Assembly (NCBI RefSeq): GCF_026153205.1
Contig: NZ_JAPFBW010000001.1
Coordinates: forward strand, 1-64,000
Source: Aquabacterium sp. A7-Y
GTDB taxonomy: Bacteria; Pseudomonadota; Gammaproteobacteria; Burkholderiales; Burkholderiaceae_C
DNA: 64,000 nt
Direction of reading: 5' to 3'
A model generated the notes under the pieces. The model worked only from the letters and a program-made list of their open reading frames with translations. It was not told the origin of the DNA and ran no database searches. Positions 56,610 to 64,000 of the stretch are shown one piece after another (the stretch's first letter is position 1; each line of letters starts with the position of its first letter). The position numbers were made by a program, and so were the translations under genes.

Positions 56610-58334
56610 CTACTCCATGGCCTGCGCGGCCACCATGCCTGCATACAGGCCGCCGCGCTCCATCAATTCCTTGTGTGTACCGGCTTCCACCACACGGCCG
56701 TCCGAGAGCACGTAGATGCGATCGGCATTGCGGACGGTGCTGAGGCGGTGGGCGATGAGGATGAGCGTCTTCTCGCCGTGCCACTGCTCGATGGACTGTT
56801 GCACGATCCGCTCGGATTCGGTGTCCAGGGCCGATGTGGCCTCGTCGAAGATCCAGACCTTCGCATTTTTGTAGAGGGCGCGGGCGATCGCCAGGCGCTG
56901 GCGTTGTCCTCCCGAGAGGCGGCTGCCGTTGGTGCCGACCATCGTATTGACGCCGTCGGGCTGTGCTTCGACGAACTCCCAAAGATTGGCGGCTTTCAGG
57001 GTGGCTTCGATCCGGTCTGCGTCCTTGGGTTGGGCGTATGCGACGTTGTCTGCAATGGAGCCGTCGAACAAGACGATGTCCTGGGAAACGACGGCAAACT
57101 GTTTTCGCAAGGACGCCTTGCGTATGGTTTGCACGTCAATGTTATCCAAAAGGATAGTGCCCGCGGTCGGTGCGACGAAGCCCAGTAACGCGCTGACGGC
57201 CGTAGTCTTGCCGGCACCTGAGGATCCAACCAAGGCGATGGTCTGTCCTGCAGGCACCGCGAGATCGAGGCCGTTCAGCGCTTTCTGCTCGCTGTCCTGA
57301 TATACCACGCTGACGTGATCGAACTGGATCGCTCCCGAACAGGTCTCGAGCTCCTGGGTACCGGAATCGGGCTCGGGCGGAGTATCCATCAATTCGAAGC
57401 TCGCGTTCGCGGTGATGAGGCCGTTGATGATGGGTTGGGTGACATCAGTCAAGTGACGCATAGGCGAGATGGTCATCAACATCGCTGTGATGAAGGCCAC
57501 GAATTCGCCCACCGTCGTCGCGCCCTTGTTCGCGTCGATCAAGGCAAGCGTGAGGATCAACGCAACGCCGGTGCTCGCCACCACCTGTGTCAGCGGTGTC
57601 ATCATGGCACCAGCGGCAACGCTCTTCAGCGTAGCTCGCCGCAGTTTGGCTGCTTCGTCCGCGAAGCGCCGGCGTTCAAAGTCGCCGGCATCGAAGGTAC
57701 GTACTACCCGCCAGGCCCTGGTGATGTCGTCGACAATTCCCACCAGTTTGACCTGAGACTCGTAGGACTGCCCGCCGACTTTCATGACCCGCTTGTGTAC
57801 CCTGCGGACCACGAAGCCGAGCAAGGGCATGGTCACCAACGAAATGAGCGTCAGTTTCCAGTTCAAGTAAAACAGATAACCGAGCAGCGCTACCAGCGTC
57901 GTTCCATCGCGCAGAATGCTGGTGAGTGCGCTGGCCAGCGCTCCAGTGGCGCTTTGCGGGTCGTTGATGACCTTGGTGGCGGCCACCCCAGGACTGATAC
58001 GGCTGTAGAGGCTGGCATCGGCTCGCATCACAGCCGTCACGAGATCGGTGCGGAGGGCCATTACGGCCTGCGAGGTCGACCAATTGAACAGGTATGTACC
58101 GGTGAACGCCAGGAGACCCCGGGTCGCGAACAGGCCGATGATCACGACGGGCACAAGCCAGGTGGGAAAGCCCAGGTCGGCTTTGAAGCCGCTGTCCAGC
58201 AGGGCTTTGAATAGAGCGGGAACCAGCGGCTCGATGGCGGCCGATAGGAAAAAACAGATGACGCCGAGGATCACGCCCGTTCCGTGTGGACGGATGTAGG
58301 CGAGCAGTCGCTTGGCGGCGGGTTTGAGGTTCAT
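56610..58334 (-). CDS. msbA: MsbA-like lipid A/LPS ABC exporter
   Basis: 574 aa. Six transmembrane helices occupy about 1-310. The ATPase domain has Walker A VGSSGAGKTTA, Q-loop VVSQDIVLFDGS, signature RLSGGQRQRLAIARAL, Walker B VWIFDEATSALD and the H-loop IAHRLSTV. This is a half-transporter that dimerises. The top family match is MsbA, which flips lipid A-core to the periplasmic leaflet; a related polysaccharide or lipid exporter is possible. The start follows GGAAGAG. The glycosyltransferase and methyltransferase genes upstream fit an LPS-assembly role. Confidence 0.88.
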   Translation of the reverse strand: MNLKPAAKRLLAYIRPHGTGVILGVICFFLSAAIEPLVPALFKALLDSGFKADLGFPTWLVPVVIIGLFATRGLLAFTGTYLFNWSTSQAVMALRTDLVTAVMRADASLYSRISPGVAATKVINDPQSATGALASALTSILRDGTTLVALLGYLFYLNWKLTLISLVTMPLLGFVVRRVHKRVMKVGGQSYESQVKLVGIVDDITRAWRVVRTFDAGDFERRRFADEAAKLRRATLKSVAAGAMMTPLTQVVASTGVALILTLALIDANKGATTVGEFVAFITAMLMTISPMRHLTDVTQPIINGLITANASFELMDTPPEPDSGTQELETCSGAIQFDHVSVVYQDSEQKALNGLDLAVPAGQTIALVGSSGAGKTTAVSALLGFVAPTAGTILLDNIDVQTIRKASLRKQFAVVSQDIVLFDGSIADNVAYAQPKDADRIEATLKAANLWEFVEAQPDGVNTMVGTNGSRLSGGQRQRLAIARALYKNAKVWIFDEATSALDTESERIVQQSIEQWHGEKTLILIAHRLSTVRNADRIYVLSDGRVVEAGTHKELMERGGLYAGMVAAQAME

Positions 58335-58402
58335 AGGTCTCTTCCATGAGCAGGCGCCGTTAGGCGTCCTGCAGGAGGTGCACAGTTGAGCCGGCGCAAC
58401 CG

Positions 58403-59371
58403 TCAATAGCCGGTGATGGAGAGTCCCAGTCTCTTGCGCAGGCTGCGGATCCATTTGCGGCGCCGCTTTGCCCATTTGCCCTCGGAGAGGGATGCAGGCG
58501 ACTGTTTGACGACAATGCTTTCCAGCGAGGCGGAACGGATCCGTCGGTTTTCATCTCTCAAATGAGCGATCGTCTTCGTGGCTGCCTGATACAGTTCCCA
58601 CAGTTCGATGGCACCGCGGAACGACTGCGGCGCATAGGACAACGAGAGCGTAAGGGGAGCCGGTCCCCAACGTCCGACGTAATACGCGCAGGAGGCGGGC
58701 GTCGCGGCAGTGTTCTCCTGGGCCGGCAGTACCCATGTTCTCACGTGGTCGACACGACCTTTCATGATGTCGCGCGGCGAATCGGCTACCACGGGCGACG
58801 GGTGCAGCGGGAGGTGGCAGTGGCCGATCGCGGGGGTACCAAGGATCCACTCGTCAGCTTTTCCCAATACGCCTTCTGCAAGGGCCTGAAAATCGGCCAG
58901 GGTGTATTTGACGAGATGGAAGGGATTGTCAATCCACTCGTGGGCATGATCGTTGGGGCAACTCACGATCAAGGTACCGCCCGGAGCGAGTAGAGCGCGC
59001 AATGTCTCGAGGAACATCTTTGCATCGGGAACATGCTCGATGGTTTCCAGCGAGACGATTACGTCGAACCGCTCCTGCCCGAGGATGGAAAGAAGATCAG
59101 TGCCGTCGGTTCGAAGATAACGGACGTTCTCCCCGCTGAAGTACTTGTTCGCAGCAGCAATCGCCTCAACTGAAACGTCCACTCCGGTCACGGTGCTAGC
59201 GCCCCATTGACTCAGCAATTTGCTGCCGTAACCTTCCCCGCACGCTATGTCGAGGACCTTCTTCCCCTTGCAAGCCTCGGCTGCCACTGCGTAGCGGTTG
59301 AAATGCTCGCTGAAATTAAGCGCCTGGTATGTAGAACCGGAATCGGAAAAGCTCAGTCGTTCTTCAATCAT
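58403..59371 (-). CDS. Class I SAM-dependent methyltransferase (surface glycan cluster)
   Basis: 322 aa. KKVLDIACGEGYGSKLLSQW is motif I of the Rossmann methyltransferase, VTGVDVS the acidic loop, FDVIVSLETIEHVPD motif IV, and the family's GGTLIVSCPN motif VI follows. The C-terminal ~80 residues are helical and basic. It probably methylates a sugar or a lipid-linked intermediate of the surface glycan made by the next genes. Its start overlaps the stop of the glycosyltransferase gene by 4 bp (ATGA), so the two are coupled. The O- or N-target is not evident. Confidence 0.85.
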   Translation of the reverse strand: MIEERLSFSDSGSTYQALNFSEHFNRYAVAAEACKGKKVLDIACGEGYGSKLLSQWGASTVTGVDVSVEAIAAANKYFSGENVRYLRTDGTDLLSILGQERFDVIVSLETIEHVPDAKMFLETLRALLAPGGTLIVSCPNDHAHEWIDNPFHLVKYTLADFQALAEGVLGKADEWILGTPAIGHCHLPLHPSPVVADSPRDIMKGRVDHVRTWVLPAQENTAATPASCAYYVGRWGPAPLTLSLSYAPQSFRGAIELWELYQAATKTIAHLRDENRRIRSASLESIVVKQSPASLSEGKWAKRRRKWIRSLRKRLGLSITGY

Positions 59372-61488
59372 TGCAAAAACCGCTCATTATCGGAGGACTC
59401 TAATATCTGCAGCGCCTGGTTGTGATGCACTTCGGGGCTGCGCTGTCGGTCGATGAGTTCGACCGCGATCGTGCTCATGCGCACAGCACCTTCGAAGTCG
59501 GCGTAAAAATCCGCGAGAGCGGATCGATAGTTGAGCGCCATGCGCTCGTCGTTGAACTCATGCGGCACAAGCTTGCCGCACCCTTCTCTCAGCACTTCAC
59601 CGATCCCACCAACGTCTGGGGCGACAACTGGGAGCCCGTGAGCCAGGGCTTCGAGAATCATATTTGGCATCCCATCGAACCAGGAGGTGTAGAGCAGTCC
59701 GTCGTAGCGCGAAACGTCGATGTCCCCTAGCTTCGCGAAGGGCGGATTCACCGACACGTTTGGGGAAGCGATGAAAAGACTTCTCAGCTTAGCATGTTGT
59801 TCGGTCGCACCATACACATCGATGGAGATGGGGAGGCCCGTTTTGCGTGTCAGTGCCGCAATCATGACGAGGAGTTCGACGCGCTTTTGGGCGTCGATCC
59901 GTCCCGCCCAGACCATTCTTCCAGAGAACCTGCGCTTGTTCTGGTACGCCGGCGCGATGCCTACTGGTTTGTTTGCGTACGCGGGAAGGATATAGTAGTT
60001 CGGAAGTTTCTGCCCCAGCAGAAACTCGTCATCGCGCAAAATGCTTTCGCAATCGCAGATGATCTTGTTGATACGAGGGCGCATCCGGTCCAGCAAGGCG
60101 ATGCTCCCCGGATTCTTATATTTTGCGCCCATGAAGTCGTTCATGCCATCGCACCACCGATAGTAGATGAACTTACATTCGGGCAGATGGATGGCATGTT
60201 GCTCGACGAAAGTATGTCCGAATTCCGATGGTTTGATGTGGATGCGGCTTCCCTGGGCGCTCGCCTGAATGAGGCGTAACACGGCTGACATCGCCGCAGC
60301 CTGGCTGAAGCTGGCGTAGTCGGAAAGCGGTAGGAAGGTCGTTTTGGAAGAGAGCCTTGTCCGCCAAATGTGGCGGGCCTGAGCCGAGGTGCCGACGACC
60401 AGCACACGGTTGTCGGCCCTTTGCTCAACGGCCTCGATCATCTGCAGCAGGTACTTTTCGCCGCCCCCGATTGACAGATCCGGAAGGAGAAAAACATCGG
60501 TGAATCGCGGGCCGCTCTTCTGCTCCAGTTGCTTGCAGATGTGATAATAAAGGCGACCTGCTCCATCGTTGCCCCGATATGCCAGATAAGGTTGCTGCCG
60601 AGTCGCCGTACCGGGGTCAATAGTGGGGTCTATGCCGGCGGCGAGCAGCACTGCGGAGACGACCTCCGGCGTTCCCCAGAATGTCTCGGCCACTTTGGCG
60701 GCAGTTTCTGAAGTGCTCACCACCCCCGCGGGAGCCGCGTTCATCTCGCCTGCGCACGCGGCAAGGTAAGCCGCCGGCTCAAACAGCCGGCTGTAGGCCT
60801 GCACCGGGCAGAAGGACTGCAGCCGAATGTCGGCCATGATGCTGCCGTGGCGCTGGCGGTAAAACAAGACGGTGTCTAGCGCAATCACGAAACGCCAGCC
60901 GTGCGACGCCGCTTCACAGTTGAAGTGCCAGTCTTCGAAAGCGTAGCCAAGTTCCTTCTGCGGATGCACATGCTGCAGTTGTTGGAACAACTCAGCTGGA
61001 GCGCATATCTGAGAAATATAGGGGTGCTGGTCGATCAGCAGGAGGTTCGGTGCTGCGTCGTAGCGTCCTACGAAGGATTTGACGCCGAAGGCAAGGATGT
61101 AGTGTGGCAGGACGATCGACTTGGGATTTGCTTGAGCCGTCGCGACCTTCTGCGACAAGGAGTTGAAGGACCAAAGGTCGTCCGCATCGGCGAGGCAGAT
61201 ATAGCGACCGCGTGCGACCCGGCAGCCGGCGTTGCGCGATTCCGCGAGAGAGCGGTTGCAGCATTCGACGAGCGTGAAACTGTCCCAATAGCCGAAGTCC
61301 CATCCTCGCACAAGGTCACTCGTGGCAGCGTCCGCGTCGTCGAGGACGATGACCAATTCGCAGGAGATGCCTCGCGCCTGGGCGTGGATGACGGTGTCGT
61401 ACAGCGAACGGAGCGATCGGGCGATGTATACCGACTCCCGATGGGCGTTGAGCACGACCGAGATATCAATAGGGGGCAGTGCGGTCAT
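59368..61488 (-). CDS. Two-domain glycosyltransferase (GT2 plus GT4)
   Basis: 706 aa. The N-terminal ~250 residues are a GT2 (GT-A) domain: ISVVLNAHRESVYIARSLRS, VIVLDDAD with the DxD-type ARGRYICLADADDLW, and FEDWHFN. The C-terminal half (from ~330) is a GT-B fold of the GT4 type: PDLSIGGGEKYLLQMIEAVE, RMVWAGRIDAQKRVELLV, and GMPNMILEALAHGLPVVAPDVGGIGE with the E-x7-E of the family. A single enzyme could thus add two sugars to the growing chain. The domains are joined by a poorly conserved linker. Next genes: GT25 upstream and a methyltransferase downstream. Confidence 0.88.
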   Translation of the reverse strand: MTALPPIDISVVLNAHRESVYIARSLRSLYDTVIHAQARGISCELVIVLDDADAATSDLVRGWDFGYWDSFTLVECCNRSLAESRNAGCRVARGRYICLADADDLWSFNSLSQKVATAQANPKSIVLPHYILAFGVKSFVGRYDAAPNLLLIDQHPYISQICAPAELFQQLQHVHPQKELGYAFEDWHFNCEAASHGWRFVIALDTVLFYRQRHGSIMADIRLQSFCPVQAYSRLFEPAAYLAACAGEMNAAPAGVVSTSETAAKVAETFWGTPEVVSAVLLAAGIDPTIDPGTATRQQPYLAYRGNDGAGRLYYHICKQLEQKSGPRFTDVFLLPDLSIGGGEKYLLQMIEAVEQRADNRVLVVGTSAQARHIWRTRLSSKTTFLPLSDYASFSQAAAMSAVLRLIQASAQGSRIHIKPSEFGHTFVEQHAIHLPECKFIYYRWCDGMNDFMGAKYKNPGSIALLDRMRPRINKIICDCESILRDDEFLLGQKLPNYYILPAYANKPVGIAPAYQNKRRFSGRMVWAGRIDAQKRVELLVMIAALTRKTGLPISIDVYGATEQHAKLRSLFIASPNVSVNPPFAKLGDIDVSRYDGLLYTSWFDGMPNMILEALAHGLPVVAPDVGGIGEVLREGCGKLVPHEFNDERMALNYRSALADFYADFEGAVRMSTIAVELIDRQRSPEVHHNQALQILESSDNERFLQ

Positions 61489-61582
61489 GGAGTGACAGCT
61501 GTAGTGATGTCAATGTGGCAGAGCTTGAGGCGCCTTGTGGCTGCACGAAACCTTTTGGAAGCATGAAACCGGGATTTGGCGA

Positions 61583-62347
61583 CTACTCGTGAGCGTAGGA
61601 GGTCGAAATGAAGGAGAAGAGACCTTTGTGTGCGACGCTCTTGAAGATGCGATAGATGGCTCGTCTCTTCTGAAGCGAACGGATGACCCGCGCAAGTGGT
61701 GGAAGAGATGTGACGATCTCCGCGCGCCCCGTCGGTACGATCGTCGATTCGAGCTCCCAGTCATGCTGCACGACGGGGGGGGAAATGAGCAAGGATTGCA
61801 GCCCGTGGCGCCAATACAGATTGAACTCGCGGTCTATCGGCAGGCACGGTTCCGAAATGACCGACAGCAGGCGCCGTGCCCCGGCGAGCGAGAGCAGGTA
61901 GCCCTGCGTACCGAACGGGTCCTTGGTGGGAAGGATCAAGGTTCGATCGTTCGCAAGCTGGCGTATCGGCTTTCCGATTTGCGGCTCAAGGCTCGACAGG
62001 CGCACCAGATCGAAGCTCAACGGCAGTGCGGCGAGTTCGGTGCAGACCGAAGCCAGGTCGCCGTGCAGGTCGACGTCGTCCTCGAGAACAAGTGCGAACG
62101 GGATGTTCTCGTCGGCGATCTTTCGCCAGACGCCTACGTGGCTGAGGTAGCAGCCCAGTTCGCCGTCCGAGAGCTGCGCTGCTTTTGCCCATAGTGAACG
62201 AGAGTTACGTCGCAACGTCCGGCCGTTCACGGCGTCGAAAAACTCCGCTTCGAGGCCCGCCTTTGTCAAACGCTCGGACATCAACGAGCGCCTTTCTGCC
62301 GATTCGGCCAGGCTGATGACCAGCGTTCTAATATTCGTGTTTCCCAT
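61583..62347 (-). CDS. Glycosyltransferase family 25 protein
   Basis: 254 aa from ATG 62347. VISLAESAERRSLMSERLTK is the GT25 beginning, followed by LSDGELGCYLSHVGVWRKIA and the ALVLEDDVDL acidic motif; GTQGYLLSLAGARRLL later is also typical. GT25 enzymes, for example Lgt proteins, add beta-galactose or other sugars to lipooligosaccharide. No SD is visible in front of 62347, and an upstream start is possible. It lies in the leftward surface-glycan cluster. Confidence 0.85.
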   Translation of the reverse strand: MGNTNIRTLVISLAESAERRSLMSERLTKAGLEAEFFDAVNGRTLRRNSRSLWAKAAQLSDGELGCYLSHVGVWRKIADENIPFALVLEDDVDLHGDLASVCTELAALPLSFDLVRLSSLEPQIGKPIRQLANDRTLILPTKDPFGTQGYLLSLAGARRLLSVISEPCLPIDREFNLYWRHGLQSLLISPPVVQHDWELESTIVPTGRAEIVTSLPPLARVIRSLQKRRAIYRIFKSVAHKGLFSFISTSYAHE

Positions 62348-62460
62348 GCCGCAGCAACCGAGTCTTGTGTAGTCATTCCGGCGCCGTCCTGGGGGCGCCC
62401 CTCCCGTTCCTCCGCGGCGCGGAAGCATGTCCTGATCCGACATCTTTCAGCTTGCGAGGC

Positions 62461-63450
62461 TCAGCCCCTCAGTGCACGCCATACATCGTCGACCGCGATG
62501 TCTTCGAGGCGATCGGCGCACAGCCCCTGGATGAGCGGGTCATGATCGAGCGCCGGACGATTCCCAAGCAGAACAAAGGTCCTGCATCCGGAAGCGGCCG
62601 CGATGCTGATCGCGCCGGTATCGTTGCCGACACACGCGTTCACAGAGTGAAGTGCCGCAGCGGTGTGTACCAGCGGGACTTGAGTCAGCGACATTATCGC
62701 GCGTGGTCGCTCCTGTCCGGCTGCCGCTTCGATTTGCTCGGCGAGTTGGCGCTCCCCGGGACCTCCAAGGAGCACCACGCCGCAACCGGTCCGCAGGAGA
62801 CGACGCGCGAGGGCTGCGAACTTGTCCAAGCCCCATTGCTTGTGAGGTTCCGACGTTCCGATTGCGAAAGCATAGAGCGGTCTCGGGAGATGACTCAGCC
62901 GCTCCGACATCTCGGCGACAAGTTCCGCCGGCACTCTGATCCTCGGAACGATCGCGTCTTCGCAGAAGCCCTGAGCGATCGCGAACGCCGTTGCTTCTTT
63001 GTAAACCGCGACTGCCGGCCCCCGATACCGGGGGATGAACGGCGGTTCGGTCAGGAAAATTCGCTGCAGCCAGTGGTAGCCGTACCCGCTGCGTCGCGGT
63101 ATGCCGGAAAGCGCCGCCAGCAGGCCTCGGCTCGGACGTCCGGAAAACAGGACGAGCCGGTCGAACTTCAGCTCACGAAGCTGCTTCGCCATGCGCCACA
63201 TGCCTGTCAGTCCGCCATGAGCCGACGCTCGTCCTTCCGAACGCCGTCGTCGGTGGTCGTGATCGATGACCTCGGTGAGCCAGGGTTCATGCGCCAGCAG
63301 ATCCCGTGCGAGCGTCGATGGTTGAGCGATGACGGCGACCTGACCGTCGCGGCTTTGGCGGGCGACGGCCTCAAAGTAGGGAATGTGCCAAACCAGATCG
63401 CCGATGCCGGTGAACTGATGTAGAACGGCTGTTTTGGGTCTCGTGTCCAT
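62461..63450 (-). CDS. Glycosyltransferase family 9 (heptosyltransferase-like)
   Basis: 329 aa. GIGDLVWHIPYFEAVARQSR resembles the WaaC/WaaF N-terminal Gly-rich loop (GxGDxxxxxP), RPLYAFAIGTSEPHKQWGLD and VVLLGGPGERQLAEQIE are the nucleotide-sugar binding part, and CVGNDTGAISIAAASGCRTF is the conserved donor-site motif. It probably transfers a heptose or a related sugar to the LPS core. With gmhA 7 kb away it fits a heptose-containing core. The neighbouring leftward glycosyltransferase gene ends 9 bp upstream. Confidence 0.85.
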   Translation of the reverse strand: MDTRPKTAVLHQFTGIGDLVWHIPYFEAVARQSRDGQVAVIAQPSTLARDLLAHEPWLTEVIDHDHRRRRSEGRASAHGGLTGMWRMAKQLRELKFDRLVLFSGRPSRGLLAALSGIPRRSGYGYHWLQRIFLTEPPFIPRYRGPAVAVYKEATAFAIAQGFCEDAIVPRIRVPAELVAEMSERLSHLPRPLYAFAIGTSEPHKQWGLDKFAALARRLLRTGCGVVLLGGPGERQLAEQIEAAAGQERPRAIMSLTQVPLVHTAAALHSVNACVGNDTGAISIAAASGCRTFVLLGNRPALDHDPLIQGLCADRLEDIAVDDVWRALRG

Positions 63451-63459
63451 CTGCCAGCT

Positions 63460-64000
63460 TCAAATTACTCCGGCGTACACGGCGCGGTTGCCGGCCACCA
63501 TTGCCTGCACTGAAAATTCCTTCAGCGCCAGGATCCTGCCCGCTTCTCCGTATTCGCGACGGCGCTGTGGGCGCCCAAGCAGCTCGATGATGGCGGAGGC
63601 AAGTGCGGATGCGTCGCCCGGAGCCACCAACTCGCCGTTCACGCCGGACCGGACGATTTCCGGGATGCCGCCTGCGGCACAGGCGACGATCGGAATTCCG
63701 CAGGCTGCGGCTTGCAGCAGAGCCACGCCGAGGCCTTCCATCTCAGCGGGATGCGCGACGAGGTCGACACAAGGGAGCACCCGGTGCAGGTCACTGCGGA
63801 AACCAGCGAAAATCACGCGGTCCTGCAGCGGGCGCGCGCTCGCCAGCTTCTTGATTTCCGGCACTTCCGGGCCCTGGCCGAACAGCAGCACCCTGACTCT
63901 GGGGAAAGCCGCGAGGATGTCGGGAAGCGCCCGCAGCAAAACCCTGTGGCCCTTCCGGGGGATGAACTGCGCCACCATGGCGATCGTCAATTCATCGTTC
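63460..64000 (-). CDS. GT4 glycosyltransferase, C-terminal part (cut by window edge)
   Basis: The frame is open to base 64000, so the start lies beyond the window. The visible ~180 residues are the nucleotide-sugar half of a GT-B enzyme: AMVAQFIPRKGHRVLLRAL, VRVLLFGQGPEVPEIKKLA, RVIFAGFRSDLHRVLPCVDL and HPAEMEGLGVALLQAAACGI with PIVACAAGGIPEIV, holding the E-x7-A/E-type donor motif. It belongs to the surface-glycan operon. An internal TTG near 63990 is not a likely start. Confidence 0.88.
   Translation of the reverse strand, partial: NDELTIAMVAQFIPRKGHRVLLRALPDILAAFPRVRVLLFGQGPEVPEIKKLASARPLQDRVIFAGFRSDLHRVLPCVDLVAHPAEMEGLGVALLQAAACGIPIVACAAGGIPEIVRSGVNGELVAPGDASALASAIIELLGRPQRRREYGEAGRILALKEFSVQAMVAGNRAVYAGVI

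Overview
The window is GC-rich bacterial chromosome. The core genes at the right end (class I fructose-1,6-bisphosphatase, aminopeptidase N, prfB with its recoding site, gmhA, an LPS-core glycosyltransferase cluster) and a Bug/TctC-type periplasmic binding protein point to a betaproteobacterium, most likely Burkholderiales. Genus cannot be fixed from this sequence. The first ~49.7 kb are accessory DNA. They end at a tRNA-Thr(CGT) gene whose 3' end faces the accessory side; chromosomal core genes lie beyond it.

Bases 1-19,300 look like the replication/recombination half of a prophage or phage-derived integrative element. A long leftward operon with many 4-8 bp stop/start overlaps encodes, in transcription order: two unrecognised proteins, an HTH protein, a frameshifted protein, a RecA-like ATPase (AAA_24 type), a DUF669-like protein, a P63C-domain protein, a DUF6511 protein, a Cas4-like Fe-S nuclease, a small HTH protein, a DEAD/DEAH helicase, a Toprim primase-helicase, a RuvC-like resolvase, a small protein and DUF6362. 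A ParB-methyltransferase fusion and an OmpA-like lipoprotein lie further left. A rightward module (DUF2924, large serine recombinase, HTH) ends the element. The gaps in the operon hold ordered repeats: palindromic GCCAACTG sites, palindromic AGCGAACT sites, and CCCGC/AACCC boxes at exactly 10-bp spacing. No capsid or tail genes are visible, so the structural half lies left of the window or is missing.

Bases 19,270-23,815 hold a regulatory-metabolic cluster: a single-domain receiver, a carotenoid oxygenase-family enzyme, a membrane histidine kinase and a NarL-type response regulator. It sits between the intact recombinase and a 265-bp recombinase fragment at 24,124-24,388. Next come a two-gene RHS system with a DUF1493 putative immunity gene, two periplasmic substrate-binding proteins and a LysR regulator.

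Bases 33,000-41,300 are a mosaic: three SymE-like toxin genes, two of them with a conserved, foldable ~120-nt leader; a decayed and an intact H-NS family gene; an exonuclease VII large-subunit-like protein with a coiled coil and C-terminal membrane anchor; and several orphan membrane proteins. A SRAP (YedK-like) gene and a type I restriction-modification operon carrying an embedded Abi_C gene follow.

From 49,700 to the right edge the DNA is core-like: tRNA-Thr, fbp, pepN, prfB, gmhA, a hydrolase, an MsbA-like exporter, then a leftward run of methyltransferase and glycosyltransferase genes for LPS or another surface glycan. The last gene is cut by the window edge.
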